DNA from: Thermoplasmatota archaeon | GTDB lineage: Archaea; Thermoplasmatota; E2; DHVEG-1 | Direction: 5' to 3' | DNA: 14,060 bases | Assembly: GCA_016930995.1 (NCBI GenBank) | Contig: JAFGFQ010000018.1 | Span: 1-14,060, forward strand | Shown: one piece after another, positions 1 through 6,222 of the stretch | How the letters are laid out: each line of letters starts with the position of its first letter | Position numbering within the stretch: position 1 is the first letter of the stretch | The notes under the pieces: model-generated | Told to the model about the DNA's origin: nothing | The model's database searches: none | The model's input: the letters and a program-made list of their open reading frames with translations, nothing else | Position numbers and translations under genes: made by a program

Positions 1-75
1 AACATGACAGAGCTTAAAGCAGCTTTGTTTCCACTGGTAGATTTCTTCTTCCTATTTCATTTGAAAAAATGTCGT

Positions 76-414
76 CTATGGGGTAATCACTATATCTGAT
101 TTCATTAGAATCGAGACGACCTCCTGCATGTCAATGATACGACCAAGCATCAGTTTCTTTTCAATCTCATAAAAACCGATGCAGGTTTGACAAGCCACGA
201 GATCAACCCCTGCCTTCGAAAGCCCGTAGAGCGCATCAAGTACTGCAGATGAATCAGTAAGCAGATGTACAGCTGAGTTATAAAAAATAATAGTATCTGG
301 TTTTTTAGGTGATGCCCAGAGTTGACGCAGGAAAGATCCTATCATTGTTTTCCCTAACTCATCGCTTCCTCTTCCAAGGCTCTCACTATGTACTATAATG
401 GTTGTTCTCGTCAT
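76..414 (-). CDS. DsrE/YedF-like small protein (stand-alone YedF C-terminal domain)
   Basis: A 112-residue protein of the DsrE-like fold, resembling the C-terminal domain of YedF, a protein linked to sulfur or selenium handling. What is seen: an N-terminal beta strand (TTIIVHSESLGRG), a GSDELGKTMIGSFL segment, a central PDTIIFYNSAVHLL strand and loop, and the diagnostic VDLVACQTCIGFYEIEKK stretch followed by IIDMQEVVSILMKSDIVIT. The CxxC pair in that stretch is the likely reactive site. The TusA-like domain that precedes this part in full-length YedF is absent. The reading frame extends upstream to 474, but ATG at 414 is preferred: it has an AGGGTGA ribosome site 5 bases ahead, and a TATA-like element (452-459) lies inside the longer frame. 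Family assignment is fairly firm. The biochemical role is unknown; sulfur or selenium transfer is inference from the family. Confidence 0.8.
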   Translation of the reverse strand: MTRTTIIVHSESLGRGSDELGKTMIGSFLRQLWASPKKPDTIIFYNSAVHLLTDSSAVLDALYGLSKAGVDLVACQTCIGFYEIEKKLMLGRIIDMQEVVSILMKSDIVITP

Positions 415-451
415 ATGTTCACCCTGATATAAAAAAGAAAACCATTTCCTT

Positions 452-459
452 TTTTTAAA
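452..459 (-). promoter_or_regulatory. TATA-like box for the YedF-like gene
   Basis: TTTAAAAA on the minus strand, centred about 41 bp upstream of the ATG at 414. Initiation about 27 bp downstream would give a leader of roughly 14 bases carrying the AGGGTGA ribosome site. Seen by eye only. Confidence 0.4.
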
Positions 460-473
460 TCTTATTAGTTCCA

Positions 474-486
474 TAACCTTTTAGTT
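474..486 (+). promoter_or_regulatory. BRE/TATA-like element upstream of the beta-helix protein gene
   Basis: The string ATAACCTTTTAG lies about 35 bp before the ATG at 516. It resembles the elements ahead of the dipeptidase gene (AAACCTTTTTTAT) and the tRNA (ATAACCTTTTTAT). A second AT-rich candidate, TTATAT at 495-500, is nearer the start. Either would give a very short or absent leader, in keeping with the lack of a ribosome site. Confidence 0.35.
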
Positions 487-515
487 TCGACTCCTTATAT
501 CACACAGTGCATCGT

Positions 516-1394
516 ATGAAAAAAATAAAAATTCTAGCATATGGTCTTATTGCATTTTTCTGTTTCTTTTCTCTTCATACCACAAGTATCAGGGGAGAAG
601 GACTCTCTACACATATCCTTTATGTCGGGGGAGATGGACCGGGGAATTATTCAAGTATTCAAGTAGCGGTAAACCATGCATCTTCTGGTGATACCATTTT
701 TGTGTATAATGGAACGTACCTGGAGAATCTGATAATCGATAAGAGCATAATTCTTACTGGCGAGCAGAAACAGAGTACAATCATTTATGGTAATGGAGAG
801 ACGTTTGTTGTAACACTCTCAGAAGATCACATCACTCTTTCTGGTTTTACGATTACCAATAGTAAGCTGAAGTTTTCGTTTGCAGGCATTTATGTTCACT
901 CAGATTTTAACACGATAACAGATACTATCTTAACGGGCAACTATTATGGTATGCAACTTGGGTATGCAACCTGTTACAATCGTATTTCCAATAACACGAT
1001 TTTCCATAATAAACAGTGCGGGATTTACTTTAACCATGCATCAGACAACATCCTAATTGGCAATATCGTCTCAGACCACCCGGTGAACGGTTTTGGTTTA
1101 TACGAGTTCTCAAATACCAATCGCATCATCAACAACACATTTTTTCAGAACCGGTATTCTGGAGTGAACATCCGAGAGTCCTACCAGAATCAGGTCATTG
1201 GCAATACATTTATTCAGAACGAGGTCGGTCTTCATATGCCATCTCCTGAGTATCAGACCACTATCGATGCTAACACCTTTGCAGATGACGTACTCGCTTT
1301 AGAAGAAGAACGTGATGCGGTTGTCCTCAGCGTTGTCGTCTTTGCTATCCTGGTTTTTTTTACTTTCCTCATTATGAGGAAAATCTTGAAATAA
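516..1394 (+). CDS. secreted membrane-anchored parallel beta-helix (NosD-like) protein
   Basis: A 292-residue surface protein. It begins with a signal peptide (MKKIKI then a hydrophobic run, cleavage probably near residue 27). The start of a NosD/carbohydrate-binding beta-helix follows: LYVGGDGPGNYSSIQVAV, then SGDTIFVYNGTYLENLIID. After this come about five 22-24-residue PbH1-type turns with repeated N-x-I and NNT/GNT steps (NRISNNTIFHN, NRIINNTFFQN, NQVIGNTFIQN). The C terminus has an acidic stretch, one transmembrane helix and a short basic tail (RKILK), so the helix domain should sit outside the cell, anchored by its C terminus. Several N-x-S/T sequons are present. An in-frame GTG at 507 is possible, but ATG 516 begins the signal peptide properly. 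No copper or nitrous-oxide genes are nearby, so a NosD function should not be assumed. A sugar-binding or surface role is inference. It meets the 1416 gene tail to tail. Confidence 0.8.
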   Translation: MKKIKILAYGLIAFFCFFSLHTTSIRGEGLSTHILYVGGDGPGNYSSIQVAVNHASSGDTIFVYNGTYLENLIIDKSIILTGEQKQSTIIYGNGETFVVTLSEDHITLSGFTITNSKLKFSFAGIYVHSDFNTITDTILTGNYYGMQLGYATCYNRISNNTIFHNKQCGIYFNHASDNILIGNIVSDHPVNGFGLYEFSNTNRIINNTFFQNRYSGVNIRESYQNQVIGNTFIQNEVGLHMPSPEYQTTIDANTFADDVLALEEERDAVVLSVVVFAILVFFTFLIMRKILK

Positions 1395-1415
1395 TCATCT
1401 GATTTCAGTGACTGG

Positions 1416-1847
1416 TTAAGATCGTTTTTTTGGTAAGAAAATCGCTATTCCAGCAATGAGCAGGGCAAACAGGATGAGCAGCATCAGCATAAAGACAAGC
1501 GTATAGGCGATGTAGCGGTCGATACACAGAACGAACAGTGCATACGCGATGACAAACCCGATGCCGACAAAACCAAAGATGCTGGCTGAAGGTCGTGCTT
1601 GAATCAAACGAAAACAAGCGATGATAAGTAAAGCACCAGAGATGAACAAGACAAACGCAAGTATTATGGAGTTGATGATATACGTTTCTGAATAACTCCA
1701 GATCCATCCTTGGTATGCGGTGTTCAGGGCCACCAAGGAGGTAAATAATGACACGCTGCCGATTGCTAGATACGCTGAGTATAAAAGCAGCGTCTTTTTC
1801 TCGCTTGGTAATACAGTTCTTGTCTTACTTTTTTTGTCTGATGTCAT
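1416..1847 (-). CDS. four-helix membrane protein of unknown family
   Basis: About 143 residues. I do not recognise the family. After a charged, Lys-rich N terminus there are four predicted membrane helices (roughly residues 22-46, 58-81, 88-113 and 115-138), ending in a short basic tail (PKKRS). Three consecutive ATG codons lie at the start (1853, 1850, 1847). A GAGG ribosome site touches the first, so the third, six bases away, is the best start. The gene overlaps the 3' end of the upstream transferase gene by about 23 bases, which implies co-translation, and it is the last gene of the operon that begins with the ArsS-like protein. It may be a membrane partner of that pathway, but only position supports this. 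Confidence 0.7.
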   Translation of the reverse strand: MTSDKKSKTRTVLPSEKKTLLLYSAYLAIGSVSLFTSLVALNTAYQGWIWSYSETYIINSIILAFVLFISGALLIIACFRLIQARPSASIFGFVGIGFVIAYALFVLCIDRYIAYTLVFMLMLLILFALLIAGIAIFLPKKRS

Positions 1848-2535
1848 CATCATCCTCTGTAAAAATCCTCTGCTGTTGGAGATATGTTATCGTCATAGAT
1901 GATCTAAAGGATGTATTTTGATTTCGTATTAATAGATTTTTCAAATCTGTTATGGTGTCAACATCACTCCAGACTGGCAACACACTAAGACGACGATGCT
2001 TCTTTTTTATCTTCTTCAGGGTTTCTGTATACACAGAAGGGGTGCCCCATTGAATGTTTTCAAACACTTTTTGATCAAACGCGGTGTCCTGAAAACCAAT
2101 AAGATAATATCCCCCGTCATATGTCGGTCCAAGTACCATATCATGGGCTTGAAGCTCAGAACATGCTTTTTGAAGAAATCCTATCGGGATGTCTGGGCTA
2201 TCACTCCCCATGAGAATGACTCGTTGGAATCCTTCTGAAAACGCGGAGATAAAACTGTTTTTCATCCGCTCCCCAAGATTTGAGCCTCTTTGCGGAAGAA
2301 ACCGCAGGGTTGAGCCAAGCCACTGTTGAAATTTCTCCTGTGCATCAGCAGGTAAAAAACAAATCAGGAGATAGCCATTCATCTTTTGTAGGGTTGAAAG
2401 CGTGTCATGGACAAAACATTTGTAGAGTCCTTGTACGATTTCTTCGTTGAGATTTCCTAAGAGGCGTTGTTTTACCTTTCCTTTCTCAGGATATTTTATG
2501 AATAAAAGAATACAGCAATCCTGGTCTTTTATCAT
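1825..2535 (-). CDS. TIGR04282/DUF2064-family transferase (arsenosugar-type, CofC-like fold)
   Basis: A 236-residue nucleotidyltransferase/glycosyltransferase-fold enzyme of the DUF2064 family, often called 'arsenosugar biosynthesis glycosyltransferase' or 'transferase 1, rSAM/selenodomain-associated'. Seen: the N-terminal nucleotide-binding stretch YPEKGKVKQRL (15-25; the usual KTRL is KQRL here), LMGSDSPDIP (108-117) with the metal-binding DxP-type loop, LGPTYDGGYYLIG (135-147), WGTPSVY (163-169) and DVDTITDL (191-198). Length fits the family. Its ATG overlaps the stop of the upstream iron-sulfur gene (ATGA), a sign of translational coupling. The C-terminal tail (IFTEDDDDIRQKK) is encoded by the same bases as the start of the following membrane protein. 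The enzyme is probably cytoplasmic. The acceptor is unknown; the family link to arsenosugars comes from gene neighbourhood in other organisms. Confidence 0.88.
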   Translation of the reverse strand: MIKDQDCCILLFIKYPEKGKVKQRLLGNLNEEIVQGLYKCFVHDTLSTLQKMNGYLLICFLPADAQEKFQQWLGSTLRFLPQRGSNLGERMKNSFISAFSEGFQRVILMGSDSPDIPIGFLQKACSELQAHDMVLGPTYDGGYYLIGFQDTAFDQKVFENIQWGTPSVYTETLKKIKKKHRRLSVLPVWSDVDTITDLKNLLIRNQNTSFRSSMTITYLQQQRIFTEDDDDIRQKK

Positions 2536-3677
2536 GGATTGTTTTCCCCGGATTCTTTCGCGTCAAGTGCTTCGCTGAAAAGATCCTCAACTTCGATGAT
2601 GTCGACATCACTGTAAGCTTTTTTGAATTCCTCATAACACGTCAGACAGGTACATGCAAGGGTTGGAGCATATTTCTCCGCCTCTTTCAGAAACGCATGA
2701 CGACGTGTTGCGTTGAACGGGTCATGCCCGTGATTCCATTGGAAGCAGCAGGAAGTATTTTGAGTCGGTGCCTGAGCAACGAGTTCACCAAACCGTGCTG
2801 CCACTGAACTAGCTGCGGTAGCCTGTGGTGATTGTGCGTGAAATCGACAGGAGTCAAATATTGTTATTTTCCCTCTAATTTTTTTAAGAGGAAATTTTTC
2901 TTTATTCCGTTCCAGATATTGAACGACGCTAAGGACTTCAAAATTCTCCATATATATCTTCTTTATATGTTCAACTGCTTCGAAACATTCAGCACATGCT
3001 GTGATGACTATTTTTGGGTTGACTCTTCTGATTTTTCTATGCAGTAGCTCAAGACAATGATCTGCTTGGGTAAATTCTCCTTGGAGGAGATGTGGTGTGC
3101 CACAACACGCTGTGACGCCCCCAATCACCGCGTAGGAGCACTTCAGATGATCAAGTAATCGGAGCGTCTGTCGCACTGTTTTTTTTGAGTAAATATAACA
3201 ACCTGGGTAGAAGAGCACCTCTGCTTCCTTCTGCGGTATCGTCTCCATAAAGCTGGCTAAATCTCGAGTCGTTCTTTTTTTCATTGAAACAAATAACCAC
3301 TGAATGAACTTCCGTATTCCAATAAGATCTGGTCCCTTTACGAGGAGATATCGTTTATAACTGGAGGGTTTCCGGGGCCGTTCTTTATGTTTAATATACC
3401 GGACCATATAGTCACGGCGTATGTTTACAGGGCAAACCGGGACGCATTTAGCGCACTGCATGCAGTTAAAGGCAAAGGCTCGTATCAAAGATGGAACCTG
3501 TGTATTTTCCTTTGTCGCCTGGTTTAACTCTTTGATAGAAAAAGATCCTTTTGTGACCGGGCAAACATCCATACATCGGTGACACTGTATACATTGGTCA
3601 AGATACGAAGCAACGACCTCTGTTACATATTTTGCCATATCCATCGCTTCTTTCTTTTCATTCATTTGACCAGACAT
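2532..3677 (-). CDS. iron-sulfur oxidoreductase with two 4Fe-4S motifs and two CCG domains (HdrD/GlpC-like)
   Basis: A 381-residue soluble electron-transfer protein. Two ferredoxin-type motifs lie at the N terminus: C29-x2-C32-x2-C35-x3-C39-P and C72-x2-C75-x2-C78-x3-C82-P. Two CCG-type domains follow. The first has C160, C191-C192-G and C228-x2-C231. The second has C277, C310-C311-F and C344-x2-C347. This order is that of the heterodisulfide reductase HdrD and of glycerol-3-phosphate or glycolate oxidase iron-sulfur subunits, where paired CCG domains hold non-cubane 4Fe-4S clusters. The second motif reads CCF rather than CCG. No membrane helix, flavin domain or HdrE-like subunit is seen, so the electron donor must be encoded elsewhere. 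The start is uncertain: ATGs at 3677, 3665, 3644 and 3638 are all in frame with no clear ribosome site. It sits between the VTT protein and the DUF2064 transferase. A redox role in that pathway is inference. Confidence 0.85.
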   Translation of the reverse strand: MSGQMNEKKEAMDMAKYVTEVVASYLDQCIQCHRCMDVCPVTKGSFSIKELNQATKENTQVPSLIRAFAFNCMQCAKCVPVCPVNIRRDYMVRYIKHKERPRKPSSYKRYLLVKGPDLIGIRKFIQWLFVSMKKRTTRDLASFMETIPQKEAEVLFYPGCYIYSKKTVRQTLRLLDHLKCSYAVIGGVTACCGTPHLLQGEFTQADHCLELLHRKIRRVNPKIVITACAECFEAVEHIKKIYMENFEVLSVVQYLERNKEKFPLKKIRGKITIFDSCRFHAQSPQATAASSVAARFGELVAQAPTQNTSCCFQWNHGHDPFNATRRHAFLKEAEKYAPTLACTCLTCYEEFKKAYSDVDIIEVEDLFSEALDAKESGENNP

Positions 3678-3698
3678 ATCACAGACACAACTATGTTT

Positions 3699-4430
3699 TC
3701 AGAGATTCATTTCTTCATTTGTTGATGTTTCTTTTGTTTTTTTCCTTTTCTGTTGCAATTGTTTTCGTGCATACCATGTAAGAAGTACCAGGATAAATAC
3801 CGTAATGCAGAGAACACCGAGTAATTCCCAGGGGACACGCCCCTGACTAAGTCCCTGTGTTATAACATCGGTACCGACAACGACAATGATTGTCCCTGGT
3901 AACATACAAATCCATGACCAAAAAACATAGGTTTTAAAAGACACCTTTGTCAGACCAAACCCGTAGTTGAGCAATGTGAAGGGAAACAATGGTATAAGCC
4001 TGGTCAGTCCAACAAGGATCATCCCTTGTTCCTGGGTGAGTTGGTCGAGTTTTTGCATTGTCGTGTTTTTAGAAAGCCATCGTGCTATTGAATCACGAGC
4101 AAAATACCGTGCGATGAGAAACGTAATACTTGCACCTACAGTAGAGGAGACGCTGATAATGGTCACTCCTACTACTGAACCAAACAACGCTCCAGCGATA
4201 ACCCCGAAGATCGTCCCAGGGATGGTTGCGATAACCGCTCCGAGGTAAATTCCAAAGAAAACAATGGGCCCCCACATTCCAAGCGAGGCTATCCAGTCCT
4301 GGATATCCTGAAGGGTCTCTCCAAAACCAATCCCGTTCATGACAATAAAAAGAACTACAATAATTGCGATGAAGACAACCGGTTTCCACCAGTCTTTCGT
4401 TCTTTCATTTTCTTTAGGTTTCTCATTCAT
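3699..4430 (-). CDS. TVP38/TMEM64-family (VTT domain) membrane protein
   Basis: A 243-residue integral membrane protein with the VTT (formerly SNARE-associated/DedA-like) fold. A charged cytoplasmic N terminus is followed by a first helix (residues 17-31). The VTT core starts with TIPGTIFGVIAGALFGSVVG (69-88), then a GASITFLIARYFAR segment (99-112), the conserved LTRLIPLFPFTLLNYGFGLT (142-161) and FWSWICMLPGT (170-180). A last helix at about 202-220 leads to a Lys/Gln-rich tail. Length and motif order are normal for the family, whose bacterial members are thought to move lipids or small ions; the exact substrate is unknown. It lies 21 bases before the iron-sulfur gene and 24 bases after the ArsS-like gene, so it belongs to the same operon. 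Export or import of the pathway product is a reasonable guess but is not shown. Confidence 0.85.
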   Translation of the reverse strand: MNEKPKENERTKDWWKPVVFIAIIVVLFIVMNGIGFGETLQDIQDWIASLGMWGPIVFFGIYLGAVIATIPGTIFGVIAGALFGSVVGVTIISVSSTVGASITFLIARYFARDSIARWLSKNTTMQKLDQLTQEQGMILVGLTRLIPLFPFTLLNYGFGLTKVSFKTYVFWSWICMLPGTIIVVVGTDVITQGLSQGRVPWELLGVLCITVFILVLLTWYARKQLQQKRKKTKETSTNEEMNL

Positions 4431-4454
4431 ACATACAGTTATCTGTTTCTCTCT

Positions 4455-5405
4455 TTAAACTAGCGCACCTCCACAGGAGGACCCATGGCCAGCGGTGCAA
4501 CCAAAACAATGGTCTGCGGTAACGATTTCTCGTGTGGAGAGAGCAGCATGGTCAAACCGTTTTATATGACGCGGGACTTTCGTTGTGACCGGTATCGAAG
4601 CAGCAAGATTAAAATCACAATCATACAAAGTGCCATCCCATCCGATGTTGATCTGATGACGACACATTAAAGATGAAAGCGTCTCAGGGTTAAACGACTC
4701 TTTTAATAAGCGCATATACTGTTGTTTTTTATCCTTTAACACCTCAAGGAATCTTCCCAGCGGCATGTTGGTTAGTGTAATCAACTTTGTAAACTGAATA
4801 TTGTAATGTTCGGCAAGATATTTCCTATAGTCATTTTCAAGTACCTTCTGCTCAGGGGGCAACACCGGTTCAAGTGGATTGAAGGCCAAAGTGAGCGGAA
4901 GCTTCGATGTTGTTCCATACCCGATTTTATTTAACAATTGAAGAGCCTTGATGCTTTTCTCAAACACATCCTTTCCCCGTTGAAGACGCACATCCTCTTC
5001 AAGGTAACATGGGAGGGATGCGATAAGCTCAATCCCAAGTTCTTTATAGAGGGTCGGAAACTCTTCATACTGAGGTTCCAGCAGGATAGTCAGGTTTGTA
5101 CGAAGTTGTACCCGATGGTGTTGTGCGACCAGGGCTCTTAGGAATCTTTCCAGGTGCGGATGGAGCTCTGGTGCTCCTCCAGTGATATCGATAAATACCG
5201 GGGATAATGATTTAGTGACAGCAAGGATTTCCTCCATGGTCTGCCAGCTCATCTGCTCTGTACGATGCGGTGATGCATTCACATGGCAATGTTGGCAGGT
5301 CTGATTACAGATAAATCCGAGATTAATCTGGATTGTTTGAAGATTTAGACAATGCAATTGATGATGGGTTGTTTTGAATATACGCTGCGTGAAGTCATTT
5401 TTCAT
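4455..5405 (-). CDS. arsS-like: ArsS-like radical SAM protein with Cys-rich C-terminal tail (TIGR04167 type)
   Basis: A 316-residue radical SAM enzyme. The cluster-binding motif is C33-x3-C37-x2-C40, followed by the SAM-binding GGAPE (76-80). Family-specific stretches then appear: RTNLTILLEP (102-111), IASLPCYLEEDVRLQRGK (128-145), LTNMPLGRF (211-219), LMCRHQINIGWDGTLYDCDF (246-265) and the tail HCFGCTAGHGSSCGG (299-313). These match the arsenosugar biosynthesis protein ArsS, earlier called 'radical SAM/selenodomain protein'. Bacterial ArsS joins a 5'-deoxyadenosyl group from SAM to dimethylated arsenic. C248, C263, C300, C303 and C311 may bind auxiliary clusters or substrate. C311 is encoded by TGT (4473-4475), so no selenocysteine is needed. 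It is the first gene of a five-gene operon. No ArsM methyltransferase is in the window, so arsenic as the substrate is plausible but unproven. No clear ribosome site precedes the ATG. Confidence 0.88.
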   Translation of the reverse strand: MKNDFTQRIFKTTHHQLHCLNLQTIQINLGFICNQTCQHCHVNASPHRTEQMSWQTMEEILAVTKSLSPVFIDITGGAPELHPHLERFLRALVAQHHRVQLRTNLTILLEPQYEEFPTLYKELGIELIASLPCYLEEDVRLQRGKDVFEKSIKALQLLNKIGYGTTSKLPLTLAFNPLEPVLPPEQKVLENDYRKYLAEHYNIQFTKLITLTNMPLGRFLEVLKDKKQQYMRLLKESFNPETLSSLMCRHQINIGWDGTLYDCDFNLAASIPVTTKVPRHIKRFDHAALSTREIVTADHCFGCTAGHGSSCGGALV

Positions 5406-5443
5406 CTGAGGCGTTATACAACTCTCCCTTTTTTCCCTGTGAC

Positions 5444-5467
5444 GGGAATTCCCTTCCTCTATTTATC
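5444..5467 (-). promoter_or_regulatory. putative promoter and operator of the ArsS-like operon
   Basis: On the minus strand GATAAATA (5467-5460) is a TATA-like element about 58 bp before the ATG at 5405. Between it and the expected start of transcription (near 5438) lies a perfect 10-bp palindrome, GGGAATTCCC (5444-5453). A further TTCCC arm at 5433-5437 pairs with the GGGAA half. This is a position where a repressor would block initiation. No regulator gene is adjacent. Seen by eye and not tested statistically. Confidence 0.35.
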
Positions 5468-5496
5468 CATTTGGATGCAGAACGATGTATATTCCC

Positions 5497-6222
5497 TTAT
5501 GTGCTATCCGATGGCTGCTTCCAGGGATAGAAGCGTGCGAGTTTTTCTGCAGGCATCCCACACCAATATAAAAAAATAATCATTGTGTCCCTTATTGCTG
5601 TATAGAGCAGTCCTTCTTGGTTCCACCGTCTCTCAGATGTGACCACTGGAGTCGAAAGGATGATAATCTTTCCTTTCTTTTTTTTGATACGGCGCATCAG
5701 TTCAACATCCTCCATCAAAGGAATCTCCTGGAATCCTCCCAATGAATCAAAATAGGTTTTTCTTAGGAAGATTACCTGATCACCATAGGGTGCACGAGTC
5801 AACCGAGACCGCAATGTCGAATATACAGCAATCATGTGAAGAAGACGTTTCTTTGATTGTATCTGCAGAGTAAACGCACCCCCGACAAGATTTGTGTTCT
5901 GCAACGTCTCTTGAATTACCACTAACGCATTTGTGGGAAGGAGGGTGTCGGCATGTAAAAAAACAAGGATGTCCCCCGAAGCATGTGCTGCTCCAAGGTT
6001 CATCTGACGACCTCGCCCCTGCAAGGTCGAATATTTCTTAACGGTTTTTTTCGAGATAACCGCAAGAGTATCTTTCGTGGGGCTCCCATCAACCACTATG
6101 ACTTCAACAGGTTGATTTGTCTTGAGATAGTCTAACCGTTCGAGTAACGGATTAATGAGCTCCGCTTCGTGTAGTACTGGGATAATGATGGAAAACCTGT
6201 AGCGTTCTGGCGCAGGTGTCAT
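5497..6222 (-). CDS. TIGR04283-family glycosyltransferase (GT2 fold)
   Basis: A 241-residue family 2 glycosyltransferase of the TIGR04283 type ('arsenosugar biosynthesis glycosyltransferase' or 'transferase 2, rSAM/selenodomain-associated'). Seen: SIIIPVLHEAE (11-21), the nucleotide-binding VIVVDGSPTKDT (41-52), GRGRQMNLGA (69-78), DILVFLHADT (84-93) with the HAD metal site that replaces DxD, GGAFTL (114-119), APYGDQ (144-149), the catalytic-loop MEDVEL (170-175) and TSERRW (195-200). Length is typical. No transmembrane segment is clear, although a hydrophobic stretch near 212-222 could touch the membrane. Its ATG follows the dipeptidase stop codon with no gap, so the two are co-transcribed. 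It lies 91 bp upstream of the ArsS-like gene on the same strand. A role in modifying the radical SAM product is inferred from that pairing in other genomes. Confidence 0.88.
   Translation of the reverse strand: MTPAPERYRFSIIIPVLHEAELINPLLERLDYLKTNQPVEVIVVDGSPTKDTLAVISKKTVKKYSTLQGRGRQMNLGAAHASGDILVFLHADTLLPTNALVVIQETLQNTNLVGGAFTLQIQSKKRLLHMIAVYSTLRSRLTRAPYGDQVIFLRKTYFDSLGGFQEIPLMEDVELMRRIKKKKGKIIILSTPVVTSERRWNQEGLLYTAIRDTMIIFLYWCGMPAEKLARFYPWKQPSDST

Noticed and set aside
1..75. Possible end or start of another gene at the left edge (a 31-codon plus-strand frame from position 4)
   Set aside because: It is short, overlaps the convergent 3' end of the YedF-like gene, has no ribosome site in view and encodes no recognisable motif.
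415..474. N-terminal extension of the YedF-like protein
   Set aside because: It contains the AGGGTGA ribosome site and a TATA-like box for the ATG at 414, and encodes a basic stretch not expected in the DsrE fold.
516..1394. Copper-binding NosD of nitrous oxide reduction
   Set aside because: Only the generic beta-helix pattern is present. No nosZ, nosF, nosY or copper-site genes are nearby, so the specific function is not supported.
4473..4475. Possible selenocysteine codon in the ArsS-like tail
   Set aside because: The codon is TGT (Cys), with TAA as the stop. No in-frame TGA is read through.
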